In this document: positions 1 to 9,442 of the stretch, one piece after another
Layout of the letters: each line of letters begins with the position of its first letter
Numbering within the stretch: position 1 is the first letter of the stretch
Source of the DNA: Thalassospira profundimaris
GTDB taxonomy: Bacteria > Pseudomonadota > Alphaproteobacteria > Rhodospirillales > Thalassospiraceae
Length of the DNA stretch: 64,000 nucleotides
Direction of reading: 5' to 3'
NCBI RefSeq assembly: GCF_003326795.1
Contig: NZ_JPWI01000007.1
Location: forward strand, 124,001-188,000
The notes under the pieces: generated by a model
Told to the model about the DNA's origin: nothing
Seen by the model: only the letters and a program-made list of their open reading frames with translations
Databases searched by the model: none
Program-made: the position numbers and the translations under genes

Positions 1-1
1 G

Positions 2-1132
2 CTTATCGAGCTTGGCGAAGATGTGGTCAACGAGGCCTATAAGCACGAACTTGATACCGATGCCACCACCCAGATCGAAAAGGCAGAACAGAAACTGTTC
101 TCGCTGGCGACGGCAGGGGCTGCTGAATCGGGCTTTGTGGCCTTTGGTCCTGCACTGGCCAAGGCTTATGAGAATATCGATCACGCCTATAAGAACGCCG
201 GTCGCGTTGTTGGCGTGACCACCGGCTTGCGTGACATTGACCGCAAGCTGGGCGGTCTGCATCCATCAGACTTGCTGATCCTTGCGGGTCGTCCGTCGAT
301 GGGTAAAACCGCCCTTGCGATGAACATTGCCTTTAACGCCGCCATCGCATCGCATCAGAACCGCGCAGCAGGTGAAGACCCCCGTGACGAGGTCCGTACA
401 GGTGCGGTTGCCGTCTTCTCGCTTGAGATGGCCGCCGAACAGCTTGCCGGTCGTCTTCTCTCGCAGGCCGCCGAGGTATCGGGCGACAATATGCGCCGTG
501 GTGACCTGAACGAACAGGATTTCGAACGCCTGCTTCTGGCGACACAGGAACTCAATACTGTTCCGCTTTATATCGACGATACGCCTGCCCTTCCGGTATC
601 TACCCTGCGTACCCGTTGTCGCCGACTGAAACGTCAGCACGGCCTGGCGATGATCGTCGTCGATTACCTTCAGCTTCTGGCACCGCCAACCAACTTCCGT
701 GGTGATGGTCGCGTGCAGGAGGTCTCGGAAATTACCCGTATGCTCAAGGCGATTGCCAAGGAACTCGAAGTTCCGGTTCTTGCCCTGTCACAGCTTTCGC
801 GTGCGGTTGAACAGCGCGAAGACAAACGTCCGCAGCTTTCTGACCTTCGTGAATCGGGCTCGATCGAGCAGGACGCCGACGTCGTCATGTTCATCTATCG
901 CGAACAATATTATCTCGAACGTGCCGAACCGGCCCAACGCCCGGAAGAAGCCACCGACAAGTTCGGTGAACGCTATGCGCAGTGGCAGGAACGTTTGAAC
1001 CATGTCTACAACACCGCTGAGGTAATTGTTGCCAAGCAGCGTCACGGCCCGGTGGGCAATGTCCGCCTGTTCTTTGACGGGAACTACACCAAGTTTGGCG
1101 ATCTTGATCACATTGAAGAAGAATATGAGTAA
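2..1132 (+). CDS. dnaB: Replicative DNA helicase DnaB, 3' part
   Basis: Hexameric helicase that unwinds DNA ahead of the replisome. The gene enters from the left edge, so only the last 376 codons are present. What is left is the end of the linker/N-terminal domain and the complete RecA-like ATPase domain: Walker A GRPSMGKT at nt 287-310, Walker B VVDYLQLL near nt 655-678, and the QLSRAVEQRED segment near 790-822. The C-terminus (KQRHGPVGNVRLFF) is the normal DnaB ending. No intein or insertion interrupts the part seen. The next gene, alr, follows after 49 bp on the same strand. Confidence 0.97.
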   Translation, partial: LIELGEDVVNEAYKHELDTDATTQIEKAEQKLFSLATAGAAESGFVAFGPALAKAYENIDHAYKNAGRVVGVTTGLRDIDRKLGGLHPSDLLILAGRPSMGKTALAMNIAFNAAIASHQNRAAGEDPRDEVRTGAVAVFSLEMAAEQLAGRLLSQAAEVSGDNMRRGDLNEQDFERLLLATQELNTVPLYIDDTPALPVSTLRTRCRRLKRQHGLAMIVVDYLQLLAPPTNFRGDGRVQEVSEITRMLKAIAKELEVPVLALSQLSRAVEQREDKRPQLSDLRESGSIEQDADVVMFIYREQYYLERAEPAQRPEEATDKFGERYAQWQERLNHVYNTAEVIVAKQRHGPVGNVRLFFDGNYTKFGDLDHIEEEYE

Positions 1133-1181
1133 GGATTGGGGTAACGCCCATCCGTAACTGGATTCCACGGGGTATTTACGA

Positions 1182-2303
1182 ATGACCGTTCTTCCCGCCG
1201 TCGGCCGTGCTGCCGAGTGCGCGGAACTGCAGATCAATCTGAAAGCAGTTGCCGACAACTACAAGATCCTGACCAAACGTTATACCGGGCGCACCTGTGG
1301 CGCTGTGGTAAAGGCAGATGCCTATGGTCTTGGTGCAAATACCATTGTTCCGGTTCTCAAAAAGCAGGGATGCCGGTTGTTCTTCGTCGCACAGGCCAAC
1401 GAGGCCGCCGAACTTTTTCCGGTTCTGCGGGGCGGCGGACGGATCGCAGTTCTCAATGGCGTGCTGCCCGGCGACGAGGAATTCTTCATCGAGAATGATG
1501 TCATTCCGGTCCTGAACGATCTTGAACAGATTGAACGCTGGTCAAATCTGTGCCGCGAATATGAACGCCCTGCCCCGGCCTTCATTCATCTTGATACCGG
1601 CATGAGCCGCCTTGGCTTGACCCCGCTTGATGTCAGCCATCTGGTTGATCGCTATTCATCCCTGCTTTACGGGTTTGAAAAGGCCGGTTACATGACCCAC
1701 CCGGTCGCAGCAGACGAAGCCGGAAACCCGATCACCAAGGAACAGTATGACCTGTTCATGAAATGGTATCGCAGGCTTCCGCCTGCCCCGCGCGGCTTCT
1801 GTAACTCGTCGGCCATTTTCCGCGACAAGGAATATCATCTCGAATTCTGCCGTCCGGGCTATGCACTTTGGGGGGGCAACCCGACACCCGAAGCAGCAAA
1901 CCCGATGCGCGCTGTGGTAAACCTTAAGGTCAAGGTTCTGCAGGTTCGCGAAATCAACGAACCACAGACTGTCGGCTATGGCGCGACATGGCAGGCCAAA
2001 CGCAAATCCAGGATTGCAACCATTGCTCTTGGTTATGCTGACGGCTGGCTGCGCTCCTTGTCCAATGCCGGAAAATTGCTGATCAAAGGACACGAAGTTC
2101 CCTATGTCGGGCGTGTATCGATGGATGCGATCACAGTTGATATCACCGATCTTCCGGGCAAGCCCCTCAAGGCCGGTGATATGGTATCGCTTCTGGATGA
2201 CAAGATGACGGTTGACGATGTCGCATCTGCTGCTGGTACAATCGGTTACGAGATACTAACTTCGCTTGGACATCGCTATCGGCGGGTCTATACAGAAAGC
2301 TGA
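1182..2303 (+). CDS. alr: Alanine racemase
   Basis: PLP-dependent interconversion of L- and D-alanine, which supplies D-Ala for peptidoglycan. The 373-residue protein has the usual two-domain length. K44 in VVKADAYGLG is the PLP-binding lysine, and the Tyr in TVGYGATW matches the second catalytic base. The GRVSMDAITVDI segment near the C-terminus is also a family landmark. There is no signal peptide, so a cytoplasmic biosynthetic enzyme is more likely than a periplasmic broad-specificity racemase. It sits between dnaB and the Mla genes, an arrangement I associate with Rhodospirillales. Confidence 0.96.
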   Translation: MTVLPAVGRAAECAELQINLKAVADNYKILTKRYTGRTCGAVVKADAYGLGANTIVPVLKKQGCRLFFVAQANEAAELFPVLRGGGRIAVLNGVLPGDEEFFIENDVIPVLNDLEQIERWSNLCREYERPAPAFIHLDTGMSRLGLTPLDVSHLVDRYSSLLYGFEKAGYMTHPVAADEAGNPITKEQYDLFMKWYRRLPPAPRGFCNSSAIFRDKEYHLEFCRPGYALWGGNPTPEAANPMRAVVNLKVKVLQVREINEPQTVGYGATWQAKRKSRIATIALGYADGWLRSLSNAGKLLIKGHEVPYVGRVSMDAITVDITDLPGKPLKAGDMVSLLDDKMTVDDVASAAGTIGYEILTSLGHRYRRVYTES

Positions 2304-2362
2304 TCCATAAAAACTGGCCAGACTATGTTGGCAGGCCGATAACAGGGGACTTCGAAGTACAG

Positions 2363-3136
2363 ATGCCGATCTTTGCGCCGGTTGGCCATATCTTTCTGAC
2401 CTTTCTGGCCCTTGTTGGTCGCGTGACGGTGTTTGCAGGTCGGACGGTTGGCCATATGGTTACGCCGCCGATCTATTTCCGTCTCATTTTCAAACAGATG
2501 CGCGAGATCGGCTATTTCTCGTTGCCGGTGGTTGCCATGACCACCCTGTTTGCCGGGATGGTTCTGGCCCTGCAATCCTATTCGGGGTTCTCGCGCTTTT
2601 CTGCCGAAAGTGCCGTTGCCACCGTGGTTGTCATTTCTATGACCCGCGAACTGGGTCCGGTTCTGGCCGGTCTTATGGTGGCTGGCCGTGTCGGTGCAGC
2701 AATTGCAGCTGAAATCGGCACCATGCGGGTTACCGAACAGATCGACGCGCTTGTCACCCTTTCGACCAATCCGTTCAAATATCTGGTGGTTCCGCGCGTT
2801 ATTGCCGGCCTGATCACCCTGCCGGTTCTGGTTCTGATCGGGGATATTATCGGGGTTCTTGGCGGCTATCTGGTTGGTGTGAACAAGCTTGGCTTTAATG
2901 ACGGGTCCTATATCCGCAACACGTTCCAGTATCTTGAACAGCTTGATGTTGTCTCGGGTCTGGTCAAGGCGGCGGTGTTCGGCTTCATCATCACGCTGAT
3001 GGGCTGCTATCACGGGTATCATTCGCGTGGCGGTGCGCAGGGCGTTGGTCAGGCGACGACGAATGCGGTTGTATCAAGTTCCATCCTGATCCTGATTTCG
3101 AACTATATCGTCACCGAACTCTTCTTTTCGCGATAA
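2363..3136 (+). CDS. mlaE: MlaE-family lipid ABC transporter permease
   Basis: Inner-membrane permease of the Mla system, which moves phospholipids between outer and inner membranes and helps keep outer-membrane asymmetry. The 257-residue protein has a hydrophobic profile with about five to six membrane segments. It carries the family's central segment (MTRELGPVLAGLMVAGRVG, about residues 94-112, followed by AAIAAEIGTM). The start gives the normal family length. It is 17 bp upstream of the ATPase mlaF and presumably co-transcribed. The MlaD-type MCE protein that usually follows is not here: the next gene after mlaF is radA. Confidence 0.9.
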   Translation: MPIFAPVGHIFLTFLALVGRVTVFAGRTVGHMVTPPIYFRLIFKQMREIGYFSLPVVAMTTLFAGMVLALQSYSGFSRFSAESAVATVVVISMTRELGPVLAGLMVAGRVGAAIAAEIGTMRVTEQIDALVTLSTNPFKYLVVPRVIAGLITLPVLVLIGDIIGVLGGYLVGVNKLGFNDGSYIRNTFQYLEQLDVVSGLVKAAVFGFIITLMGCYHGYHSRGGAQGVGQATTNAVVSSSILILISNYIVTELFFSR

Positions 3137-3153
3137 GGGCCGGTGAACGCATC

Positions 3154-3930
3154 ATGACCAGCCCTGCCAAAATATCGCTTCGCAATGTTCACAAGGCCTT
3201 TGGCCCCAAACAGGTGCTTCAGGGTGTAGATCTTGACGTTGCGCCGGGTGAATCCGTTGCCATCATCGGCGGATCGGGCACCGGCAAATCGGTAACGCTG
3301 AAATGCGTGCTGGGCCTTCTGAACCCGGATCAGGGATCGATCACCGTTGACGGTGTCGAGATGACCGATGCCAGCCAGGCAGAACGCGACGCAATGCTTG
3401 CGAAAACCGGCGTGCTGTTTCAGGGCGCTGCCCTGTTTGATTCCCTTTCGGTCTGGCAAAATGTTGCCTTTGGCCTGATCGAAGGACGCGGCATGAAACC
3501 GCGTGACGCACGTGACGTTGCCATTGCACGCCTTGCCGACGTCGGGCTGGGTCCGGAAATTGCCAATATGTCACCGGCATCTTTGTCAGGTGGCATGCAA
3601 AAACGTGTCGGTCTGGCCCGCGCCATTGCGACCGAGCCGGAAATCCTGTTCTTTGACGAACCGACCACCGGCATTGACCCGATCATGGGCGACATCATCA
3701 ATGACCTGATTGTCAAATGCACCCGCGAACTTGGTGCCAGTGCGATGACCATCACCCATGATATGGCAAGTGCGCGCAAGATCGCTGATCGCGTCGCCAT
3801 GCTCTATCAGGGCAAGATCATCTGGGATGGTCCGGTCAGCGAAATTGATCAGTCCGACAACCCCTATTTGAAGCAGTTCGTTGCCGGTGATATCGAAGGC
3901 CCGCTGGAGCTTGATCTCAAGCATCTCTAG
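3154..3930 (+). CDS. mlaF: MlaF-family lipid ABC transporter ATPase
   Basis: Cytoplasmic ATPase partner of the adjacent MlaE permease. The 258-residue protein has Walker A GGSGTGKS near residue 40, the ABC signature LSGGMQKR, Walker B ILFFDEPTTGID (the TTGIDP variant is characteristic of MlaF) and the switch histidine in TITHDMASA. The start is an ATG 17 bp after the mlaE stop. No mlaD, mlaC or mlaB follows, so the MCE and periplasmic carrier genes must lie elsewhere if the system is complete. Confidence 0.93.
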   Translation: MTSPAKISLRNVHKAFGPKQVLQGVDLDVAPGESVAIIGGSGTGKSVTLKCVLGLLNPDQGSITVDGVEMTDASQAERDAMLAKTGVLFQGAALFDSLSVWQNVAFGLIEGRGMKPRDARDVAIARLADVGLGPEIANMSPASLSGGMQKRVGLARAIATEPEILFFDEPTTGIDPIMGDIINDLIVKCTRELGASAMTITHDMASARKIADRVAMLYQGKIIWDGPVSEIDQSDNPYLKQFVAGDIEGPLELDLKHL

Positions 3931-3996
3931 TCCGCCTGAAGCCCCGAACACCTGCAAAGCATTTACTGACCACCTTAACGACCATCGGAGCATTCT

Positions 3997-5409
3997 GTGG
4001 CCAAAACCCAAAGCCGTTTCATCTGTCAGAACTGTGGTGCCGAATACCGCAAATGGACCGGCCGTTGCGATGGATGTGGCGAATGGAACAGCATCGAGGA
4101 AGAACGCGTTGAAACCGGCCCGAAGGCCGCAGGTGGCATTGCCGGTGGTGCCAAGGGTAAAACCATCGAATTCGTCGCCCTTGAGGGCGAAAGTGCCAGT
4201 CCCAAACGCATCATAAGCGGCATCACCGAACTTGATCGCGCCTGTGGTGGCGGACTTGTACCGGGATCGGCATTGCTGGTCGGTGGTGATCCGGGGATCG
4301 GGAAATCGACAATCCTGCTTCAAGCTGTTGGCGCGATGGCCGCCCGGCACAAATGCGCCTATATCTCGGGCGAGGAAGCGGTTGACCAGGTTCGCATGCG
4401 TGCGGCCCGTCTGGGGCTTGAGAAGTCCAAAGTCGATTTTGCTGCTGCGACCAGCCTGCGTGATATCATAACCACCCTTGAATCCAGCAGCCACGAAGTC
4501 GTGGTCATTGACTCCATCCAGACCATGTATGCCGACACCCTTGATAGCGCGCCGGGCACAGTGTCACAGGTCCGCGCCTGTGCACTGGAACTGATCCGCC
4601 TTGCCAAGCGCAAGGGCTTTGCCGTGCTTCTGGTCGGTCACGTCACCAAGGAAGGCCAGATCGCAGGACCGCGCGTTCTGGAACATATGGTCGATACGGT
4701 TCTGTATTTCGAAGGCGAACGTGGCCATCAGTTCCGCATTCTGCGCGCGGTGAAAAACCGTTTTGGCGCCACCGATGAAATTGGCGTGTTTGAAATGGGC
4801 GATGCCGGTCTGGTTGAAGTTCCGAACCCGTCTGCCCTGTTTCTTGCCGATCGCGAAGCACCGGTCAGTGGCACGGCGGTCTTTGCTGGGCTGGAAGGCA
4901 CCCGTCCGATGCTGGTCGAGATCCAGGCGCTGGTCGCGCAATCGGCCCTTGCGACACCACGCCGTGCGGTTGTTGGCTGGGATTCTGCGCGCATGAACAT
5001 GATCCTTGCTGTCCTTGATGCCCGTTGCGGATTGCCGCTCAGCCAGTTTGACGTTTATCTTAATGTCGCTGGTGGCCTGCGGGTTGGCGAACCGGCCGCC
5101 GATATGGCGGTTGCCGCCGCCCTTATTTCGGCCGTGGCAGATGCCCCGGTTCCTGCCGAGACCGTGATTGTTGGTGAAATCGGTCTTTCGGGCGAAGTTC
5201 GTCCGGTCGGACAACTCGAATCGCGGCTCAAAGAAGCCACCAAACTTGGCTTTGGCAATGCCTATACCCCCAAAAACGGGACACAGGGCAAGAAGAAGCT
5301 GTCGATCAAGGGCCTCAATCAGACCGAAATCGGCCATCTTCAGGATTTGGTAAATCTATTCGGCGACGATGTCCGCGACAAGGTACGCCCGCGCGAAGGC
5401 ATGTATTGA
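3997..5409 (+). CDS. radA: DNA repair protein RadA
   Basis: RecA-like ATPase that promotes branch migration of recombination intermediates. The 470-residue protein shows the full family layout: a four-Cys zinc finger at C10, C13, C24 and C27; Walker A GDPGIGKS at about 97-104; the RadA-specific KNRFG motif about residue 250; and a C-terminal Lon-protease-like domain that lacks the protease function in this family. The start is GTG at 3997, supported by GGAG at 3987-3990. The next gene, cvpA, lies 49 bp downstream. Confidence 0.96.
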   Translation: MAKTQSRFICQNCGAEYRKWTGRCDGCGEWNSIEEERVETGPKAAGGIAGGAKGKTIEFVALEGESASPKRIISGITELDRACGGGLVPGSALLVGGDPGIGKSTILLQAVGAMAARHKCAYISGEEAVDQVRMRAARLGLEKSKVDFAAATSLRDIITTLESSSHEVVVIDSIQTMYADTLDSAPGTVSQVRACALELIRLAKRKGFAVLLVGHVTKEGQIAGPRVLEHMVDTVLYFEGERGHQFRILRAVKNRFGATDEIGVFEMGDAGLVEVPNPSALFLADREAPVSGTAVFAGLEGTRPMLVEIQALVAQSALATPRRAVVGWDSARMNMILAVLDARCGLPLSQFDVYLNVAGGLRVGEPAADMAVAAALISAVADAPVPAETVIVGEIGLSGEVRPVGQLESRLKEATKLGFGNAYTPKNGTQGKKKLSIKGLNQTEIGHLQDLVNLFGDDVRDKVRPREGMY

Positions 5410-5458
5410 GCCCGCCCGTGCGTCCCCAGACTGATTGACTGACAAGGTTTAAGAACAG

Positions 5459-6145
5459 ATGGATTTCTCCGCCCTACCCGATCTTGGCGCACGCGATGTG
5501 TTTGACCTGATTGTTGTCGGCATCTTGCTGATCTCGGGTGTGTTTGCCTTTTTCCGTGGCTTTATCCATGAAACCTTGTCGATGATGGGCTGGCTGGGGG
5601 CTGGTCTGTGCGCGCTTTATGGCTATCCGGTTGCCAGACCCTATGTGCGCGATCTGATCCCGTCCGAACTGATTGCCGATCTTGCAACCGGTGTTGGCCT
5701 GTTTCTGATCACGTTTCTGATTTTCTCGTTCATCAGCGGCCGGATCGGTCGGGCTGTTCAGAATTCCGGTCTTGATAGTCTCGACAGCACGCTGGGCTTT
5801 GTTTTTGGTCTTTTGCGCGGCGCCCTGATCGTCTGTATCGGCTTTTTGGCATTGTCCTGGCTTCTGCCCGCAGATTCGCAACCTGACTGGGTTCGCGACG
5901 CCCGCACACGCCCGGTTCTTGAGGAAGGTGCGTTCCTCATTATGCGCATGGCTCCTGACGAAATTTTCGATACCACGGCCCAAGAGCTTGAGCGCGCTCA
6001 GCGCAAGGCCGATGCAAATGAGCAAACCTATCGTCAACTTCTTGGTCCGGAACCAAAAGGGACTGGACCCAAGCCCCTAAACGGGTATACAAGGCCCTCG
6101 CGCGATGATTTGGATCGCCTGATTGAGGCGACCACTAACGAGTGA
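5459..6145 (+). CDS. cvpA: CvpA family inner-membrane protein
   Basis: Small integral membrane protein of the CvpA (colicin V production) family. Its molecular role is poorly defined but it is commonly linked to purF, as here. The 228 residues begin with four predicted membrane segments within the first ~145 residues (for example VGILLISGVFAFFRGF and LFLITFLIFSFISG). A soluble, charged C-terminal tail follows that contains a TGPKPLNGYTRPSRDDL segment. The purF coding region starts 64 bp after the stop. Confidence 0.9.
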   Translation: MDFSALPDLGARDVFDLIVVGILLISGVFAFFRGFIHETLSMMGWLGAGLCALYGYPVARPYVRDLIPSELIADLATGVGLFLITFLIFSFISGRIGRAVQNSGLDSLDSTLGFVFGLLRGALIVCIGFLALSWLLPADSQPDWVRDARTRPVLEEGAFLIMRMAPDEIFDTTAQELERAQRKADANEQTYRQLLGPEPKGTGPKPLNGYTRPSRDDLDRLIEATTNE

Positions 6146-6209
6146 GGCGTGTGGGTTTCGTAGAGAATACGTTGTCCGTGCGCCACCGGCGAGAGAGCGG
6201 AACCCACTC

Positions 6210-7670
6210 ATGCTGACCACCAATCCATTTGATGACGACAAGCTACGTGAAGAATGTGGCGTCTTTGGCGTTTTTGGCTCCCCCGATGCGGCGGCTCTGA
6301 CGGCTCTTGGCCTTCATGCCTTGCAACACCGCGGACAGGAAGCTGCTGGTATCGTTTCCTATGACGGCGAAGATTTTCCTGCCCACCGGGCTTCTGGCCA
6401 GGTTGGTGATATCTTTGGTTCGGAAGACGTAATCAAAAGCCTGCCCGGCCAGCGTGCCGTCGGCCATGTGCGGTACTCCACCGCAGGCGGCAAAGGCCTT
6501 CGCAACGTTCAGCCGCTTTTTGCCGATTTTGAATTTGGCGGTTTGGCGATTGCCCATAACGGTAACCTGACCAACTCGCTTGCGGTACGTGACCGTCTGG
6601 TCAAACGCGGGTCGATCTTCCAGTCGACCTCGGATACCGAAACCTTTATTCACCTGATCGCAACCAGCCTGTACGAGAAAATCATTGATCGCCTGATCGA
6701 TGCGGTTCGTCAGGTCGAAGGTGCCTATTCTCTGGTCGTGATGACCCAGAAGAAACTGATCGGTGTACGTGATCCGCTTGGTGTCCGCCCGCTGGTTCTC
6801 GGCAAGCTCAATGATGCCTATATCCTGTCGTCGGAAACGGTCGGTCTGGATATTGTTGGCGCGGAATTCATCCGCGACATCGAACCGGGCGAGATCGTCG
6901 AAATCACCGATGAAGGTCTTCGTTCGATCAAGCCGTTCAAACCGGTCAAATCACGCTTCTGCATTTTCGAGCATGTCTATTTCGCCCGCCCCGACAGTAT
7001 CGTCGAAGGCACAAGCGTTTATGACGTGCGCAAGAATATCGGTCGTGAACTGGCCCGTGAGTCTGCTGTTGAAGCCGACGTTGTCGTGCCGATCCCCGAC
7101 TCAGGTGTTCCGTCCGCCCTTGGCTACGCCGACGAAAGCGGTATCCCGTTCGAACTGGGCATCATCCGCAACCACTATGTCGGCCGTACCTTCATCGAAC
7201 CGACCGATCAGATCCGCCATCTTGGCGTGAAGCTGAAACATAACGCCAACCCCGGCAAGCTTAAGGGCAAGCGCGTTATTCTGGTTGATGACTCGATCGT
7301 GCGTGGCACCACCTCGACCAAGATTGTTGATCTGGTCCGTCAGGCCGGTGCCGCCGAAGTCCATATGCGCATCACCAGCCCGCCGACCATGAACCCGTGC
7401 TTCTATGGCGTTGATACCCCGTCCAAAGACAAGCTGATGGCGGCCAATCACGACATCGAAAGCATGGCAAAGATTATTGGTGTGGACAGCCTTGCCTTTG
7501 TCACCATTGACGGTCTGTATCGTGCGACCGGTCTTCCGGGCCGCGACAATGACAGCCCGGCATTCTGTGATGCCTGCTTTACCGGCGACTATCCGATCCG
7601 TCTGACGGATCACAATGCCGAAAACAAGGATCGCAAGCTGAGCCAGCTGGTTGAAAGGCAATCTGCATGA
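6210..7670 (+). CDS. purF: Amidophosphoribosyltransferase
   Basis: First committed step of purine synthesis: PRPP plus glutamine gives phosphoribosylamine. I take the ATG at 6210 as the start, because upstream in-frame codons lack family similarity. This gives 486 residues with a 15-residue propeptide ahead of Cys16 (EECGVFGVFG), the N-terminal nucleophile exposed after processing. The PRPP-binding loop VILVDDSIVRGTT and the C-terminal CDACFTGDYP segment are present. The stop overlaps the start of the next gene by 4 bp (ATGA at 7667), so translational coupling is likely. Confidence 0.96.
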   Translation: MLTTNPFDDDKLREECGVFGVFGSPDAAALTALGLHALQHRGQEAAGIVSYDGEDFPAHRASGQVGDIFGSEDVIKSLPGQRAVGHVRYSTAGGKGLRNVQPLFADFEFGGLAIAHNGNLTNSLAVRDRLVKRGSIFQSTSDTETFIHLIATSLYEKIIDRLIDAVRQVEGAYSLVVMTQKKLIGVRDPLGVRPLVLGKLNDAYILSSETVGLDIVGAEFIRDIEPGEIVEITDEGLRSIKPFKPVKSRFCIFEHVYFARPDSIVEGTSVYDVRKNIGRELARESAVEADVVVPIPDSGVPSALGYADESGIPFELGIIRNHYVGRTFIEPTDQIRHLGVKLKHNANPGKLKGKRVILVDDSIVRGTTSTKIVDLVRQAGAAEVHMRITSPPTMNPCFYGVDTPSKDKLMAANHDIESMAKIIGVDSLAFVTIDGLYRATGLPGRDNDSPAFCDACFTGDYPIRLTDHNAENKDRKLSQLVERQSA

Positions 7671-8380
7671 CCGAAACCAAACGTCTTGAAGGGCGCGTGG
7701 CACTGATTACCGGTGCCTCGCACGGGATCGGTTATGCTGTTGCCAAACGCTTTGCCGCCGAAGGCGCACATGTCATCGCGATTGGTCGCAATGTCGGCGC
7801 GCTTGAAGAACTGAGCGACGAAGTTACCGACGCAGGTGGCAAGATTTCGCTGCTTCCGATTGATCTGACCATGTTTGAAAAGGTTGATGCCATTGGCCCG
7901 ACCATTTTTGAACGGTTCGGCAAGCTTGATATCGTTGTTGGCAATGCCGCCCTTCTGGGGGAACTGGCACCGGTTGGCCATATCGACACGCAGATTTTCG
8001 ACAATACCGTTGCAACCAATGTGACGTCGAACTTCCGTCTGATCCGTACTGTCGACAAGCTGCTGCAGCTTTCCGATGCTGGCCGTGCGATTTTCGTGAC
8101 CTCGAACGCATCGGCAAAGGGCCGTGCTTTCTGGGGGCTTTATGCTGCCACCAAGGCGGCCCTTGAGGCCCTTGTGCTTTCCTATGCGCAGGAGCTTGAT
8201 GATAGCAAGGTCCGTGTCAATCTGGTCAATCCGGGGCGTATCCGCACCAAAATGCGTGCAGAAGCCTATCCGGGTGAAGATCCGCAGTCGCTTCCGACAC
8301 CTGACAGCATCACCGACGTGTTTGTTGATCTGGCAGAAGCCAGTTGCACCAAACATGGCGAAGTGGTTGACGCTTACTAA
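7667..8380 (+). CDS. SDR family NAD(P)-dependent oxidoreductase
   Basis: Short-chain dehydrogenase of 237 residues. It has the nucleotide-binding TGASHGIG motif near residue 15-22, the NNAG-equivalent GNAALLG at about 92-98, and the catalytic Y159-x3-K163 (YAATK). It starts on the purF stop codon (ATGA overlap). The conserved position behind purF in this kind of genome suggests a housekeeping role, but the substrate cannot be told from the sequence. A strong hairpin terminator follows directly. Confidence 0.9.
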   Translation: MTETKRLEGRVALITGASHGIGYAVAKRFAAEGAHVIAIGRNVGALEELSDEVTDAGGKISLLPIDLTMFEKVDAIGPTIFERFGKLDIVVGNAALLGELAPVGHIDTQIFDNTVATNVTSNFRLIRTVDKLLQLSDAGRAIFVTSNASAKGRAFWGLYAATKAALEALVLSYAQELDDSKVRVNLVNPGRIRTKMRAEAYPGEDPQSLPTPDSITDVFVDLAEASCTKHGEVVDAY

Positions 8381-8402
8381 GCTTCAAACCAGCGCAATTT
8401 TC

Positions 8403-8431
8403 AAAGGCCGGGTATTTTGCCCGGCCTTTTT
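8403..8431. terminator. Bidirectional rho-independent terminator
   Basis: Inverted repeat AAAGGCCGGG / CCCGGCCTTT with a short loop, followed by T residues on the + strand and preceded by A residues, so it can work both ways. It lies between the convergent SDR gene and the LysR gene. Confidence 0.85.
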
Positions 8432-9336
8432 CAGTTCAGATCGACATTCTCAATACAGAAATCAAGGAATGCCCGGACGCGCGCAGGCATAAGCCCGCCC
8501 TGCCCGACATAGACAGCATGAATATCAACGCCGCCGCCGGGGTTAAACGCCTCAAGCAGCACACATAGCCTTCCTGCATCCACATCGTCTCTGACATGAA
8601 AAGCCGCCAGACGGGCAACGCCACCACCCGCAACGGCCAGCTGACGCGCGCTTTCCGCATCCCCGACACAGACCTTGCCACCGGGCATGACTGTCTTGAT
8701 CGTCCCGTGATCATCAAACGACCATTCACTGATCGCACGCGGAAAGTTATAGCCGATCAATTGATGCTCACTTAAATCCTCGACATTACGGGGCGTACCA
8801 GCCCCATCCAGATAATCCGGCGAGGCGACAATCACCATGCGGCATTGTCCCAGCTTGCGCGCAATCAGGCCGGATGACGGCAAAGGACCACTGCGAATGG
8901 CGACATCTGCCCGTTCCTCGTACAAATCAACAACCTTGTCACTGACGGTGATATCAAGATCGATATCGGGGAAGCGCGCCTGAAAAACCGGAACAAGCGG
9001 CAAGATGCGATACAAGCCGACCGGCATATTCACACTGACGCGAAGCTTGCCACGCGGCTGAACGGCCCTTGCCGCTTCGTCCTCGGCATCACTCAGTTCC
9101 GCCAGAACATTGACCGCACGGTCGTAGAACCGCTGGCCTTCCGGTGTCAGTTGCAATTTCCGCGTCGACCGGTTGAGCAGCCGCACGCCAAGGCGGCTTT
9201 CGAGCCGCCCGACAAGTTTGCTGACGGCAGATGGTGTCATCTTGAAGTCACGCGCCGCGGCAGAAAACCCGCCCCGTTCGACCACACGGACATAGACTTC
9301 CATTTCCCCGGACCGGTTTGTGTCAAGACGCGCCAT
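8431..9336 (-). CDS. LysR family transcriptional regulator
   Basis: The 301-residue protein has an N-terminal winged helix-turn-helix (about residues 12-70, with GGFSAAARDFKMTPSAVS) and a C-terminal periplasmic-binding-protein-like effector domain. It is of the type that includes many one-gene regulators of adjacent oxidoreductases. It is divergent from the aldo-keto reductase at 9443, which is its probable target. The 106-bp gap holds a 7-bp dyad, TTCAACT at 9343-9349 and AGTTGAA at 9377-9383, a possible operator. Confidence 0.9.
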   Translation of the reverse strand: MARLDTNRSGEMEVYVRVVERGGFSAAARDFKMTPSAVSKLVGRLESRLGVRLLNRSTRKLQLTPEGQRFYDRAVNVLAELSDAEDEAARAVQPRGKLRVSVNMPVGLYRILPLVPVFQARFPDIDLDITVSDKVVDLYEERADVAIRSGPLPSSGLIARKLGQCRMVIVASPDYLDGAGTPRNVEDLSEHQLIGYNFPRAISEWSFDDHGTIKTVMPGGKVCVGDAESARQLAVAGGGVARLAAFHVRDDVDAGRLCVLLEAFNPGGGVDIHAVYVGQGGLMPARVRAFLDFCIENVDLN

Positions 9337-9342
9337 TTGGAA

Positions 9343-9383
9343 TTCAACTCACAAATAATGTTCCTTAGGTCGTACTAGTTGAA
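9343..9383. promoter_or_regulatory. Candidate LysR operator dyad
   Basis: Inverted 7-mers TTCAACT (9343-9349) and AGTTGAA (9377-9383), separated by 27 bp, sit between the divergent LysR gene and the aldo-keto reductase gene. This position is normal for a LysR binding region. The two arms are the only evidence. Confidence 0.35.
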
Positions 9384-9442
9384 AATTGATCCCCTGTCCA
9401 TATTCGCACCAGTTCAAACGATCACCTCTCAGGAGACTGAAT

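Noticed and set aside
6123-6209. Upstream extension of purF
   Set aside because: PurF needs a short propeptide before the nucleophilic Cys; the ATG at 6210 gives exactly that, and the earlier start overlaps cvpA.
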